A stretch of 22,919 bases of DNA from the NCBI GenBank assembly GCA_015680685.1, contig MNCI01010451.1:280262-303180 (forward strand), given 5' to 3'. Shown in pieces: positions 1-10,845 of this stretch. The position numbers and the translations under genes were made by a program. A model generated the notes under the pieces. It made no database searches. It was not told where the DNA came from and saw nothing but the letters and a program-made list of their open reading frames with translations. The stretch's first letter is position 1. Each line of letters begins with the position of its first letter. This DNA is from Gnetum montanum. Its lineage: Eukaryota; Streptophyta; Gnetopsida; Gnetales; Gnetaceae.

Positions 1-195
1 CTATAAAAATCATATACCTCAGACTTACTTAACCATACACTGTGACAACTACAAGTACGTCTGGGAAGACAAAAAATAATTAACCCTAAGTGTTCCATGG
101 GGCGTGTAGGCACTTAGTTTGTGGAGTTCGACCAGATCACGCGTGATACGCTCGTATTTGTATGGTTGAGTGTAGGGGTATCTCGCCACTCATCA
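1..195 (+). mobile_element. 3' end of a gypsy-family LTR (copy A0), cut by the window start
   Basis: The last part reads as the reverse complement of the first part of the LTR at 16920-17753. Both share a tract equivalent to TGATGAGTGGCGAG at the terminus, then ACCCCTACAC and CAACCATAC. The LTR ends ...CACTCATCA at 195. It keeps several CpG sites (CGCGTGATACGCTCG), unlike the older LTR copies, so it looks young. The bases after 195 do not look like a tRNA-primer binding site, so this is more likely a 3' or solo LTR than a 5' LTR. Its U3 and R lie outside the window. Confidence 0.75.
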
Positions 196-334
196 GAAGG
201 GATAAATAAGTTCCCCAAATTGCAAGCAACACCTATTACACAAAACATAAGAATTTTTTGGTTCCCCAACTTGGGTACTCCACAATCGAAGGGTAGATTC
301 TATACACACCTCCAAAATTTGTTTCTTCCAAAAT

Positions 335-650
335 GTGGTTTAGAGGATACCACAACCTTTAAAAAGTTTGAGCTCTACTAAGAAGAGTTTCGTTGCTACA
401 ACAACTCTAAACCTTGCAAGGTCCCAACAAGCTCAAGAGTGGTTTAAAAGGAAATCATACCCTATACAAGCTCTGAGCTCCGCTCCAAACTATTTCATCA
501 CTACGAAACCACTCAACCCCAAAAGGTCCCAACAAGCTAAGAATGTGGTTTCAAGGATCCCACAACTTTACAAAATTAAGCTCCACTCTAGAGTGATTTA
601 ACGTTGTAAAACTGCTCAATCCCATAGGATCCCAACAAGCTCAATACATA
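335..650 (+). repeat. Three degenerate 105-bp tandem repeats
   Basis: Units begin with GTGGTTT at 335, 439 and 545 and each ends near TCCCAACAAGCTCAA. Inside each is a CCACAAC/CATACCC block followed by a GAGCTC or AAGCTCC block. A weaker earlier unit may occupy about 230-334 (TTCCCCAACTTGG). In reverse orientation the region reads like the U5 end of an LTR (AGCTTGTTGGGACC repeats), so it may belong to a second LTR family. No coding frame is convincing. The stretch 651-942 beyond it is AT-rich and I recognise nothing in it. Confidence 0.65.
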
Positions 651-942
651 TGCCTTCTCATAAGAAGCACATCAATCCCTCAAGGAAACAAGAAAAGAAA
701 AAGAATCATAAGGAGAAAGTGTAACTCAATTTATAAATTACTTATATAATGAAGCATAGTTTCACAATAAATCCAACAAATGATGTGAAAATTCAAGTAC
801 ACAAGTACAACAACATAAGATATATAATGATAGCTTTGGTGTTAACAATGCTTGCATAATTTCCAATATTTTGGAGTCTACTTATAACCTTAGAGTTTTC
901 GAAAATACCTTGGAATTCATGCAATTGTTATTCAATGGCTAG

Positions 943-1140
943 TGTGGATGTCTTCTTTGAGATTGAGATGTCTTTCTAAAATTAGCTTCCACCCTGGGAA
1001 GCCATCTCCTTTCAGAATGGGACCTCTCTAGGGAGATGTCTTCTTTCCAAAGGAGACGTCTCCTATTTTTGGGAGATGTCTTTCTGTGAATGCACTCCCC
1101 TTGACAAAGACATCTTATGTTCCTTGGAGACATCTTCTCA
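943..1140 (+). repeat. Short array of GGAGATGTC / GACATCTCC motifs
   Basis: The motif GAGATGTCTT or GGAGACGTCTCC appears about seven times in under 200 bases, on both strands, including the palindrome GGAGACGTCTCC. The array precedes a TATA box by about 170 bases. The arrangement resembles the U3 arrays in the gypsy LTRs of this window, but no flanking R/U5 similarity confirms an LTR here. Confidence 0.6.
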
Positions 1141-1313
1141 AATTTTGAGCTCTAGTTCTTGAGGCTTTCTCTTACTGATTTAGCTTCCTCTCAATCCTTG
1201 AAGCATCTTCATTTAGCTTGTATTCTTTGTACTTATCCATGCTCGCATTTTGCCTATGAAGTATTGTGCTTCCTTAAGTCCTTGTCCATGATGTGGAGTT
1301 CTTGTTCTTGTCC

Positions 1314-1321
1314 TATAAATA
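1314..1321 (+). promoter_or_regulatory. TATA box (TATAAATA) after the GGAGATGTC array
   Basis: A perfect TATAAATA lies in a locally CT-rich context, with the short-repeat array upstream. No open frame or recognised transcript follows. It could be the promoter of a decayed LTR. The stretch 1322-1522 holds nothing else I recognise. Confidence 0.4.
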
Positions 1322-1522
1322 CAAAATCCACAACAAACATTCTTTTTTCTCCATTTTCCTTAAGGTTTTAGCATACTAAAAGGTCAACACTATTACCATA
1401 AAAAAGGTAAGGCTTCAATACTAGAGGAGGTTGAGGATTCTAATTCAATTAATGAAGGATATGATATATGCCAATATGAACATCCAAAGGATTTTTTTCT
1501 AACTCTATCACACCTGTAGGAA

Positions 1523-1574
1523 TTTGGGGTGTATGCCTTAAACCCAAAATTCATCAAAAGGCATACACCCAAAA
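1523..1574. repeat. Inverted repeat, 17-bp arms with an 18-base loop
   Basis: The left arm, 1523-1539 (core GGGTGTATGCCTT), pairs with the right arm, 1558-1574 (core AAGGCATACACCC). There is one mismatch in 17. It sits at the distal end of the unrecognised - strand coding segment. It could be an element terminus or a chance hairpin. Confidence 0.6.
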
Positions 1575-2143
1575 GGTTACCTTATCCACAAGGCAACTTT
1601 AAGCAACATTTCCATTAATAATAGTACTTCTCAACTAGGATGCCACCTTAGCCTCAAGACTACTATTAGCAATGGTATAACCCAGAGCAGTAGGAGATGC
1701 CACCACCAATGTAGCATTACCCTTACCAACATCCAAATCCATATGGGTTTTAAGTCTAGTAGCTAGTGTCACCAAGTGGCTCTACTATCCATACATCTTC
1801 TCATCATTACTATCCTTCTGAATATCATAAACCACCCACTCCATGAGCCAAATCTCCCTTCACATATACTCATCATCACTCAAAATACTATGCACCTCAT
1901 GCCTCCACTCCCTTACCACTTGCACGACTTATGCAATGGGAAACATCTCTACAACCCCAATAGTAAAATGCCACAAGAGCCTTGAACTTATAAGTAGAGG
2001 ATGATTCAAGTGGTTCTAAACATAAACCTTGGAAGAGGTCATTTTTCAAGCCTAAAATCTCACCTAAATCATCCCAAGCATCTGTGGCTCTGAAATCCTC
2101 TTAAACTACCCAAGGAATATCTATCAAGCTACCTTCAAATCAA
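1556..2143 (-). pseudogene. Unrecognised broken coding segment
   Basis: Reading down from about 2143, one frame stays open for 67 codons after a TAA. It is protein-like, with features such as DAWDDLGEILGL and KALVAFYYWGC. Near 1926 the sense appears to shift frame to REWRHEVHSILSDDEYM, followed by a stop, EIWLMEWVVYDIQ, two stops, and another 48 open codons. The acidic and Trp-rich composition is not typical of AT-rich noise. I do not recognise the family. Candidates are a gag or capsid-like part of another retroelement, or a fragment of a captured gene. No start codon or promoter can be assigned. The stretch 2144-2339 beyond it is AT-rich and empty. Confidence 0.4.
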
Positions 2144-3013
2144 AAACCCTAAAATGTTCATACTATCATGTTAACAATGTTGTAACAAATTGGATAAAGG
2201 TAATACATATTCATAGGAAGAGGAATGATCCTAAGAGTCCTCTAATCTATTTGAAGATTGTAGGAAATGATCTATTTAAAGCTATATTATACTCAAGTTT
2301 CAATCTGAATTTGATTTCCTAAGAAATATATAAGATATTTGATGATTGGTTGGATATTCCAACACTCCACCATACAAGTCATGAGTGCACACATGTGACA
2401 AGATTATAATCCATGGATGATCAATGTAGATTCACTAGTAGTTAATATTCAGTTCATGATTTTTTTCTTCTCACTTTGAGTTAGTGAAGTGCAAGTCATA
2501 TAATTTAACTCTTGATGAGGCATATGACATATTGATGTTGCTAGCTTAAATCAAAACTAAGAGTAAACATGATTAAAATAGGACAATAAAATCTAAATCT
2601 AAGTATAATGTAAGTAAATGAACTATTCTATCGTAATGCTAATAAGTATTTTTTCCTAATTTTTTGTACATGCCTTGGGCTTATGTAAACATTAATGGGA
2701 TTACCAAGTGAATTCGCTATTGAGCAAATAAAATGAAGTCACTACTAGGTTATCAAACAATTACACTTAATGCTTGAAACCAATCATACTTATTCTATCT
2801 TGCTAATGGACATTGGAAAAGTAAAATACTTAAAAAAATATAAACAACTTAATCAAAGTAAACATATTAGAAAATAAAAGTAAACTAAGTGAGATGCTAT
2901 AATGGTAAGAAACAATCTTGATTGTTATCGTTAATCATGAATTGTGTCAAGGTACAATCCACTCGAATAAAGACTTTGTACAACTATTAGTTACCACACT
3001 ATAGCCATTCACT

Positions 3014-3036
3014 TCTAACTCTAACTCTAACTCTAA
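3014..3036. repeat. (CTAACT)n microsatellite, nearly four units
   Basis: There are four tandem TCTAA(C) units inside LTR copy A1. The equivalent place in other LTR copies carries a single TCTAAC, so this is a local expansion within the LTR. It is not the plant telomere repeat. Confidence 0.8.
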
Positions 3037-3171
3037 GTGTACCTCATGGAAATAAATTGCAATAATTTTGCTAAGTGTTGCACAAAAGTTGTTCCATTGA
3101 TATGATAGAGTGTTGGTATTTACAGTGTTGACCAAGATCCACTACATCACATCAATGATGATGTATACAAG

Positions 3172-3212
3172 GCTACGATGTCGTACATACGATATCGAGA
3201 TATGATATAATA
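3172..3212 (-). promoter_or_regulatory. Decayed GATATC array in U3 of LTR copy A1
   Basis: GATGTC (3177), GATATC (3191) and GATATG (about 3200) lie about 60 bases upstream of the degenerate TATA box on the - strand. This matches the placement of the GATATC arrays in LTR copies A4 and A5. Confidence 0.5.
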
Positions 3213-3639
3213 ATTTTTAAAAAATAGGTTTTATCAACATTGAACTTGCCTCCACTTAAGAAATGTAATATCAAGTAAGAACTTATAAACCAATCCATCA
3301 CTATTCCATTAGGATTAGTAGAGAACATTTTGACTACTATCAATGGAAGGACTTATCCAGCAAATTTCCTAGTACCAATTATTATGAAAAGAACTTTCCT
3401 AAGTATAATTAATTCCAAGCTAAGAATCAAATATCTCTCCTTGAAAATTTCCAAGAAAAATGAATTTTACAAGGTAGAAAAGAAAAGAGTTTTATGTATC
3501 GCATACAGTAACATAGGGTGCAACTACAAAATCATTATAACATGCAAGATGTATGTTGAATCTACCAGTGTTCAAAGGTACCTATATACAGTGACCACAA
3601 AACAATAAGACACCCAATGGTTAACTACAAATAATAGCT

Positions 3640-4560
3640 CTAGTTCTATAATGTCCATGAAACTAGCAAAGATCCTCACCAATTCATACATAGATAAGAT
3701 GGATGAAATGGAGAAGATCAGGTAACAACTATTAGATATAGAAACTAGAATAGAATTAGAAGTACATTGGGAAGAGTTGGAAATTCTAGAAACTTCTGAA
3801 CTAAAGTGCTTGAAGCTAAAAAAATTACCAAAATCTTTAAAATATGTGTTCTTAAATAATGGAAAACTAGTAATTATAAATGCCCACCTCACTAAACAAA
3901 AAAAAAGAGTAGTTGCTTAAGGTAGTCAACAAATGGTTAGTAGTGTTTTCCTAGTCATATGATGAGATAATAGGGATAGATCCCCACATATGTTATCATT
4001 GAATCTACCTAGACTTTGCCATTAAGCCCACATATGATCAAAAGCATCCATATTACATCCATTATGTAAGTAGAATCATTGTAGGTATCCAACTTAATTA
4101 TACTACAACTGAAAAATAATTTACAATGGTGGTATATGCTCTTAAAAAATGCAAGCACTATGTACTTGAATACCCTATTTTTGTGCATACTAATCAAAAT
4201 GGTATTCACTTCCTCATGAACAAGCCAATATTGAGTTCCTATATTATATGGTGGTTGGTGATCTTATAGGAGTTTGATTTAACAAATGTGGATATAAAGG
4301 GAATCAAGAATATTGTTGCTAATCATTTGCTTGGTTAAGATGAAACAACAAAGCTTATGAAGAACCTTTATTTGATCAATTTCCAAACAAGTTTCTTTTT
4401 ATCAAGGTAATTAAGATCACATTGTCACCCAGGATCATAAATTGATATGATGAATTCCTTTCCTACTTACTCACTCAAGAGACTCCTCTAGAAGAGGACC
4501 ATAAAAAGACATAATAGGTTCTTCACCAAGTTAAATATTACATGAAGATAGGGGGCAACC
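3640..4560 (+). pseudogene. Element P pol, first part: RT N-terminus fused to RNase H by an internal deletion
   Basis: This is a remnant of a Ty3/gypsy polyprotein. About 3740-3900 reads in one frame through LKKLPKSLKYVFLNNGK and VIINAHLT, the conserved lead-in to reverse transcriptase. After a short stretch, GIDPHICYH and IYL (about 3973-4010) match the start of RT. The frame then passes directly to HPYYIHYVSR and the Tyr-Thr-Thr-Glu-Lys block of RNase H, so the RT palm with its catalytic Asp pair is missing. VHTNQNGIHFLMNKP and IKNIVANHL follow, and a TAG sits before EFDL at 4267-4269. Several other stops are present. The gag and protease expected upstream are not recognisable in 3301-3640. 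The family assignment is firm; the Athila/Tat lineage is inferred. Confidence 0.85.
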
Positions 4561-5560
4561 TCTCTAAATTCTATGCAAATGGCTTGGTTCAATGGTGTGT
4601 AGTAGATGAAGACAAACTCCAAGTTTTCTAGGATGATTATGAAGATCTTTATAAAGGCTATTATGCAATAAGGAAAAAAACCACTAAAATTCTAATGACA
4701 TGATATTTTTGGCCAAAAACGTTTTAGGGATGTTCATCATCTTGTCTATTCATATGAATGATGTCAACAGGATGAAGGAATAACAACTAGAATGGAGGGA
4801 TCCGAGTAGTGGATTCAACCACTAGAACTTTTCAATCTTTTGGGAATCAATTTCATGGGGCCCATCACCCCAATGCCCAATGGGAAGTCTGATATTATTA
4901 TTATTGTTGACTATTATACCAAATGAGTTGAAGCTATAGCTGTCACTGGCTATACTTCTTTCACTATAGCTTAATTCTTTTAACAACATGTGGCATACCT
5001 AGGATTCTATTTTTTGATAATTGATCCTATTTCATTGATGCTACATTCTAAAAGTTGATGCAACACTTAGGGGTGGAACATAAGCATACAACTCCTTAAC
5101 ACCGTCAAGCCAACAATCAAGCTAAAGTCACTAATAAGGAGATCATAAGAATTTTAACAATGACAATTAGTAGGTATAAAAAAGATTAAAGCACCAAACT
5201 TAATGATGCCCTATGGGCCTATCACTCAATATGGAAACTTCCTATAGGCTACTCTCTCTATGAGCTAGTGTACAAATAGTTAAATAAACTTTCAATTCAT
5301 ACTAAACTTTGTATACTCACAATTGCATATCACCTTAATTTAAACATTGACTTAGCACAAAATGAAATATTAATGGTGTTTAACCTACTTGATAAGAATC
5401 AAAGGATAGCTCTAATGATGAATAAAGTGCACAAGGCATACCACAAATAGTGACATGATGCCCAAATAAGAAAATTTGTATTTAACGAGGAGACAAGATT
5501 CACTATTTGAAACCCCATGCCCCCCACCTCCACCCCTCGTCCCCCATGCATGTACCTTAA
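4561..5560 (+). pseudogene. Element P pol, second part: integrase
   Basis: This is a decayed Ty3/gypsy integrase. The zinc-binding part is seen near 4650-4780 (GYYAIRKKTTKI, YFWPK, then CQQD after a stop that replaces a neighbouring codon). The core begins at about 4856 with MGPITPMPNGK and IIIIVDYYTK, which holds the first catalytic Asp. The second Asp lies in LFFDN. The third position reads QAKVTNKEI, with Lys (5124-5126) where the family has Glu. A TAA (5187-5189) follows KKD, and the frame resumes with STKLNDALWAY and a C-terminal part to about 5450. Element M carries equivalent Lys and stop positions. Spliced or not, this copy cannot encode a working enzyme. Confidence 0.85.
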
Positions 5561-7760
5561 CGAACTAAGTTCCAAATACTGTGGGAAGGATGATACATTG
5601 TACATTCAACTTTTCCTTCTAGGACTATGATGATCTATTACCCAATAAGCTCTCAAAAGCACATGATGGTCAACATAAAATAACTAAAATCCTTTAAAGA
5701 CTTCAAAGTAACCACCAATAATCACAACACCTTAACACAAGGACAAGCTTGCTCTATTTTAGTAATCTCCTCCTTTCAACTTAGTCATGAGGGAGATAAC
5801 CATCTAATTTAACACCTTGATGAGGATGGAAGTTTTTATATTTTTATTTTATATCATTTTTCATTGTTCTTTACATTTTAAATTTATTATACATTTTACT
5901 TTATTTTATTTTACTCTTTACATCATGCATGCTTTTGCAATGTTTAGTTTTATTCTATTACTATTTCAGCTACTGATAATTACTAAATGTGTTTATCAGG
6001 ATTATTATTTGTATATGTAAGCCAACTTTGCTTTTGGAATTGTGTTATCTACTAAAAATTTGTCAATTATATAATGCAATGAGGCAATGAGCTCATGATA
6101 TCCACCCATTCCATCTGTCTCAATATGAGCTCTGTATCATGGTAGCATGATGGTTCTTTTACACTAAAAATTAAAAATAACTTATGATCTCATTACTCAA
6201 CAAATAGGGGAAGGACCAAGTGGGAATGGAAAAGGGAGTGGTCTCAAGAAGATTTGTTGAGTTTCCTTCTTGGCTTTCTCCATGAGTCTCATAACTCCCT
6301 AGGAATGTGTTACTACTCCACTTATACTCTAAAAAGAAAGTATGTCTTTATAAAGTGTGGTTTCTTTCCAAAAATAATGGGAATAAAAGCAAAACCCTCT
6401 AAAGATCTCTTAGGATACAAGCACTAGTTATGACATTGGAAATACATGTTACCCATGCCTAAAGACACCCCTTTAACTAAGGCTCAAATTTCTTCCTTAA
6501 AATCTCTAGCTATTTCATTCTTCCCTTTTTCTTCTTATTCCAAAGTGATAATCATTTCCTATAGTTGTTATAGCCTCATGGTGGTGACATAATAAGAGCA
6601 TAAGAATGTGAGACCACTGCTAATGGTGTGGACTTGGTTTGGAACTTAAATGGGCTAGTATACAGATCACCTTAATCATGCACTTCACAAGGACCTTCTA
6701 CCACAATGATCCAAACTCTCATTCCCCAAGTCCTATGCAAACCCTTTCTAACACTATCTTTTTCTCATCTCATTGCTACATACCATGATCATTCTGATAA
6801 GTTTTGATTTTATAGGTTATATAATCTTGCGAGCAATAGCATATGGGTATGGCGTTTAACCTAGAATAACAATAAATTTCCAAGGTATCCATGGACTCCT
6901 TGTGGTATGGATATGCAAAGGCATTTTTTAGGCATCAACCTACTTTGGGATGGACCCACTTGCATAGCTCTTGGACCATCTAGTTTAAACCCCATCAGCA
7001 CATGCCTTGATCTGATTGACTTCAACCTTGATCAGTTACATCATCCAACTTTATGTTTTTCTTTGTTTTGTCTTGTTTTGTTCTAGTTTTTGTTTTGGAA
7101 ACATACCTTGTTTAAGCATTCATAAAGCCTTTTCCACTTCACTTCTCAATCACAAAGTTGATGATTAGTTGTTTGCCTTCTTTTCCCCTCTTTTTTGACT
7201 TCCATTTGGCTCTTGTTTTACCTCCAAACTCTCCCAAAATCCCTTAGTTTCTTAATTGAAAAGTTGTATGTGAATAGCTACATTGACACTGTTGGATACA
7301 TTATCACATCCACATCAATGTATCCTTGTCAACACAACATAAAAAAACTATACATACACATGATCCTTAGTACCAATTTAACATTTTTCTTTAAACCTTA
7401 ATGGAATTTTTCCAATTTTCAAAGCCTAAAACCTTCTAGAAGCAATAGCTTCCTTTCAACATACTTGATTTAACCTATTTTGTAACCCCTAAGCTTCTAG
7501 AAATACGCTTTACATTGTGGAGTTATCAGTGCTAGACTTTGCAAATAAATTTTGCTAACAACCCATAGATTATGTATTATAATAATATAAGATAAAAAAT
7601 ATCAATAATTAACTATCTTATGAATCCATATTTTAAAATTTTCTTTTACATTAACTACCTCTTGAAACCTTAATAACCAAATTTTCTACCATCACTAACT
7701 TAAAAAATAATCAAAATGGTATTAAGGCTTAAAGAAATGGAATTGAAACAACTGATTCAA
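5561..7760 (+). other. Element P spacer between pol and the third coding region
   Basis: There is no convincing gene here. Blocks match the reverse complement of 18051-20050 in element M. The pairs are CTCCTCCTTTCAACTTAGT (5768) with its counterpart near 19865; AAATACATGTTA then CCATGCCTAAAG (about 6440) with 18990-19015; and CCTACTTTGGGATGGA (6938) with about 18525-18545. The order is the same in both elements. Short open frames here (for example 5817-6020 and 7195-7401) are AT-driven and not conserved. Part of 5830-5960 is very T-rich. Long non-coding stretches after pol are known in Athila/Tat elements. Confidence 0.7.
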
Positions 7761-7779
7761 GACTATTTATGTGATAGTA

Positions 7780-10640
7780 GATTCCACCAAAATAAGGACT
7801 GCATATAGGTGGACCATCATAGCTTAAGGAGAAAAGACCAAGGGGAAGAATAAGGTAATTACAGCAACAACTACAACAACAAGAACAAGCTACAAAAGTA
7901 ACACATGTCACCAAAACCTTACAAGAATAACTTGAGGTAGAATCTACTTGCTAAATTTCCACAACAAAAACAAGGTAATCCAAGGAGGATAAGATCCCAA
8001 GACCCAATTCAAACTTGAAGATCACTCTCATGGAGACCTACTTGGAGAAGATTGGAAGCAAGGAGGTCGAAAAATCAATTCTTTAATAACTAAACTTTGG
8101 ACCCTTCCTAGAGCTAGCACTAAAAGAGGTTTGAATGTAACTACAAGGGTCTCCATTATGACCCACCATTTCCAATAGTAGGGAATGGTACCTTGGGAAG
8201 TCATACATCTTCTGAAACAACTATCAAGGAGATGCAACTATAAAAATCAAAGACATCACTATCTTCTACTCTGTAGAAGCCATTGCTAAAGCCCTTAGAT
8301 TACCTAACACTAGGGCAAAGTTGGCAAAATTCTAGGCAAATGCAGAAGTCAAGAGAAAATGGAAGCAGCAATGCTATGGAGTGTCCTGTAAGAAGTATGG
8401 TGTCCTCACCAAAGTAGAGCATGCATATTTTAAGATTGTGAGCTACCACCTTAATCTAGTGATATGACCAAGCAAGGTCACAACATTTTCTATGAGGGCA
8501 TGTACAGCATTGGGTGAAAAATTCTAAATGAATCTTCCTCAACTCATCTTCTTAGAGATCAAGAAGAGATTCAAGAAGAATAAGAAGGGTCAAAAGACAC
8601 TCCTCTTTCCATGCCTCATTAGAAAACTTTGCAAAAGAGAAGAAATTGCTTACTACTCTAAGAATGTAGTTCACAGGGCTCATGCTATGTCATGGTAGGA
8701 GATGATAAAAGATAAAGCTCCTATCAAGCTCTAAGAGAAGGTACCACCTTTGTCTTCATCACAACATCTAAGATGACACCTGAACTAGTAACAATTGTTG
8801 AATGCTTAAAGAAACTTATAAAGTAGTAATTGTAGCAGCAATCCTCTAAGGATGGTGATGAATCCTCAATATATTATCCAACCATGAGCTACCTCAATGA
8901 AGTTGCAAGGACCATCAATTTGCTAGTGGAGGACCTGGTCCATTTGTTTTCTACATGAAGGAAGCATGCTCTTGTCCATGTTGATTCTAATGCTCAAGAG
9001 ATCATTGTGTATGTTCTAGGACAAATATTTCCTAAAATCTCCAAGAATGCTATGATTTTTTCTATCATGCCAAAGGAAGAGGAAGGTGCAACAATATTGG
9101 TTGTACCACACCAGGATTTCGATACAATAGTAGAGGTGAAAAAAGATAGGATTGAAGAAGCTTTGAGTGCTCATGAAGCCTATGTTCTTAATATTATTAC
9201 AATGGTAGATATTCAAATGTCTGTAAGAGCTAAAAGTAAGAGAATGAATGTAGCACATCACATAGAAATGCCAAAGTGACTATTCAAAACTAACTAATTG
9301 ATTCCAAAGATGTTTGATTTCTTAGAAGATATTTCATCCACCTTGTCACAATTGTTGAAGACAAGGGACAAGCTCCTAGTTACTCAAGCATAACTTTAAA
9401 AAGCAACCAATAATTATCAATGATTTCTAATAGAGATTGTGAAATTAAGAGCTCACTTGTTAGATCCAACAATTCTTTGGCTAGAACTTACCTAAGATGA
9501 AGCCTTTCAACAACTTTAACAAAGACATCAGGAGGACAAAAATGCCAAGGAAATGATTTTCTTTGATGCATCACCATCTAAAGCAATGATGAATTCTACA
9601 AGTCATGATCTTCAGGACACACACACAAAAACCCAACTCTAACATGGAAGAATCAACACCTATGAAAAATGTGAGAAGTATTTTTTGTAGTAGAAGGAGC
9701 AATTACTAGAATACATCTACCACTAGAAGGAACAACTTGCCAAGATGAACTAGAATGTTAGGAGATTGGCTACAGAAAATAAAAATCTTTTAATGGAGAA
9801 AATTCATGCCCTTCAATAAAAGAATGTCATCAAGATCACTGCCTAGAAGAATGAAGCCCTTAAGTATAAAAAGGCGAAGAATCATTATAGGGACTAGGTT
9901 AGAATGTTGAGAGGGGTTAATGAAAAAGAAATCAAATTAGCAAAGACGAAGTCATATAAAGCCATCCAATAACTTTAACAAAGAGGTGATGCATGGTATT
10001 CCATCTTTGATGGATTCAATGCATACAATAAAACAGAGATCCATTTGTTGTAGATTGAAGAGATGATGGAATACATAGAGTTAACTGATCTCCATTATGC
10101 AAAATTGTTAATGTTGAATATAAGAAGACCAAGGTCAAAGTTAGAGAAGCATGTAGCTAGCTCATACCTCCTTTATGAGGCATAGTTCAAGCTTCACAAC
10201 AAAATGAAATAAAAATTGAAAGTAGCTAACATGGACCTTGAGGTTCTCAAGAGCAAGTTTGAAGACTAATTATTAGTTGCAAAGAACCTAGCAAGAATTA
10301 TGAATGATCATCAAGAATTGCAAAACCTGATCTGTATGTTCAATATCAAATGTAAACATTTCGTAGCCTAGTTTATGAATATGAAGGAGATATTTCCAAC
10401 AATGCCATATCCATGTAATATACCAACGCCAACTAATCTAGGTGATGTTGCCTAGATTATCAATGACTCATGAAGGAAGAAAAGGTAAAGGTAATGTTGG
10501 ATGTCTTTAAGTTATCAAATGCAATAGTAGGGGAGCCTAGACCACCAGTAGAACTAGGACGAGATGAAGGATCATTTGTGCCATAGGAGCCTTTACCTCC
10601 AAGCATGATGCAATAACTCAATCTTGATCAATTTTATATA
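7780..10640 (+). pseudogene. Element P third coding region: putative plant transposon-protein-like domain plus coiled coil
   Basis: This is a long, stop-ridden reading region directly upstream of the polypurine tract and 3' LTR. It starts near 7800 with a basic KEKRPRGR stretch and a Gln-rich CAA run. About 8225-8700 reads IKDITIFYSVEAIAKALRLP, then KVEHAYFKIVSYHLNL, FLEIKKRFKKNKKG and LLFPCLIRKLCKREEI. From memory this order resembles the putative plant transposon protein domain (PF20167 type) found in many plant gypsy elements. 9007-9279 is the longest open stretch (90 codons, EEEGATILVVPHQ). 9300-10400 is rich in Lys, Glu, Gln and Leu, as in a coiled coil. Many stops are TAG or TGA where Gln or Trp would fit. 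Element M lacks this region. It could be an env-position ORF or a displaced gag; the 3' placement favours the former. Confidence 0.6.
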
Positions 10641-10835
10641 GACAAAAGCTACCAAAATTTTGTCTAGTATCCAATTTTAATCCCTTTCACTATAAACACT
10701 CAAATATTTTGTAATGTGACAATAAGAGTTATGTATCATTACTGTTCATTAGCCCGTTGTTAGTTCTATACCCCCTAAATTTTGTAAACAACTCAATCCT
10801 ACTTTTGTTCACTTGAGGATGAGTTTTCAATTAAT

Positions 10836-10845
10836 CAAGGGGATA
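10836..10845 (+). other. Polypurine tract of element P
   Basis: CAAGGGGATA lies immediately before the LTR start TAATGAAGAG. The preceding bases, with GATGAGTTTTCAATTAATC, match the reverse complement just above 17763 in element M (AATGAGTTTTTATTCAATC). This would prime plus-strand DNA synthesis and marks the internal/3' LTR boundary. Confidence 0.7.

Larger units (their letters stand above)
2340..3300 (-). mobile_element. Gypsy-family solo LTR (copy A1), old
   Basis: It starts TGATGATTGG and continues with CCACCATACAAGTCA, matching the 3' terminus of the LTR at 16920. It keeps the U5 block around 2465-2530, the R block (ACTCGAATAAAGAC near 2962) and a degenerate TATA box at 3117-3124 read on the - strand. 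GATATCG motifs lie upstream at 3177-3210. It ends CCATCA at 3300. The flanks are ATATT and CTATT, a possible 5-bp target duplication with one mismatch. An alternative end at 3236 (TTATCA, flank ACATT) fits equally by flank. No coding region lies beside it in the same orientation, so it is probably a solo LTR. Confidence 0.7.

Noticed and set aside
939-1133. 64-codon open frame on the - strand
   Set aside because: It is made largely of the GACATCTCC repeat array and has no recognisable domain.
3014-3036. Telomere-like repeat
   Set aside because: The unit is CTAACT, not the plant CCCTAAA, and it lies inside an LTR.
3572-3892. 106-codon open frame on the - strand
   Set aside because: It is antisense to the P pol lead-in (LPKSLKYVFL), which is the recognisable coding strand.
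9016-9261. 81-codon open frame on the - strand
   Set aside because: It is the antisense of the 90-codon open stretch in the P third coding region.
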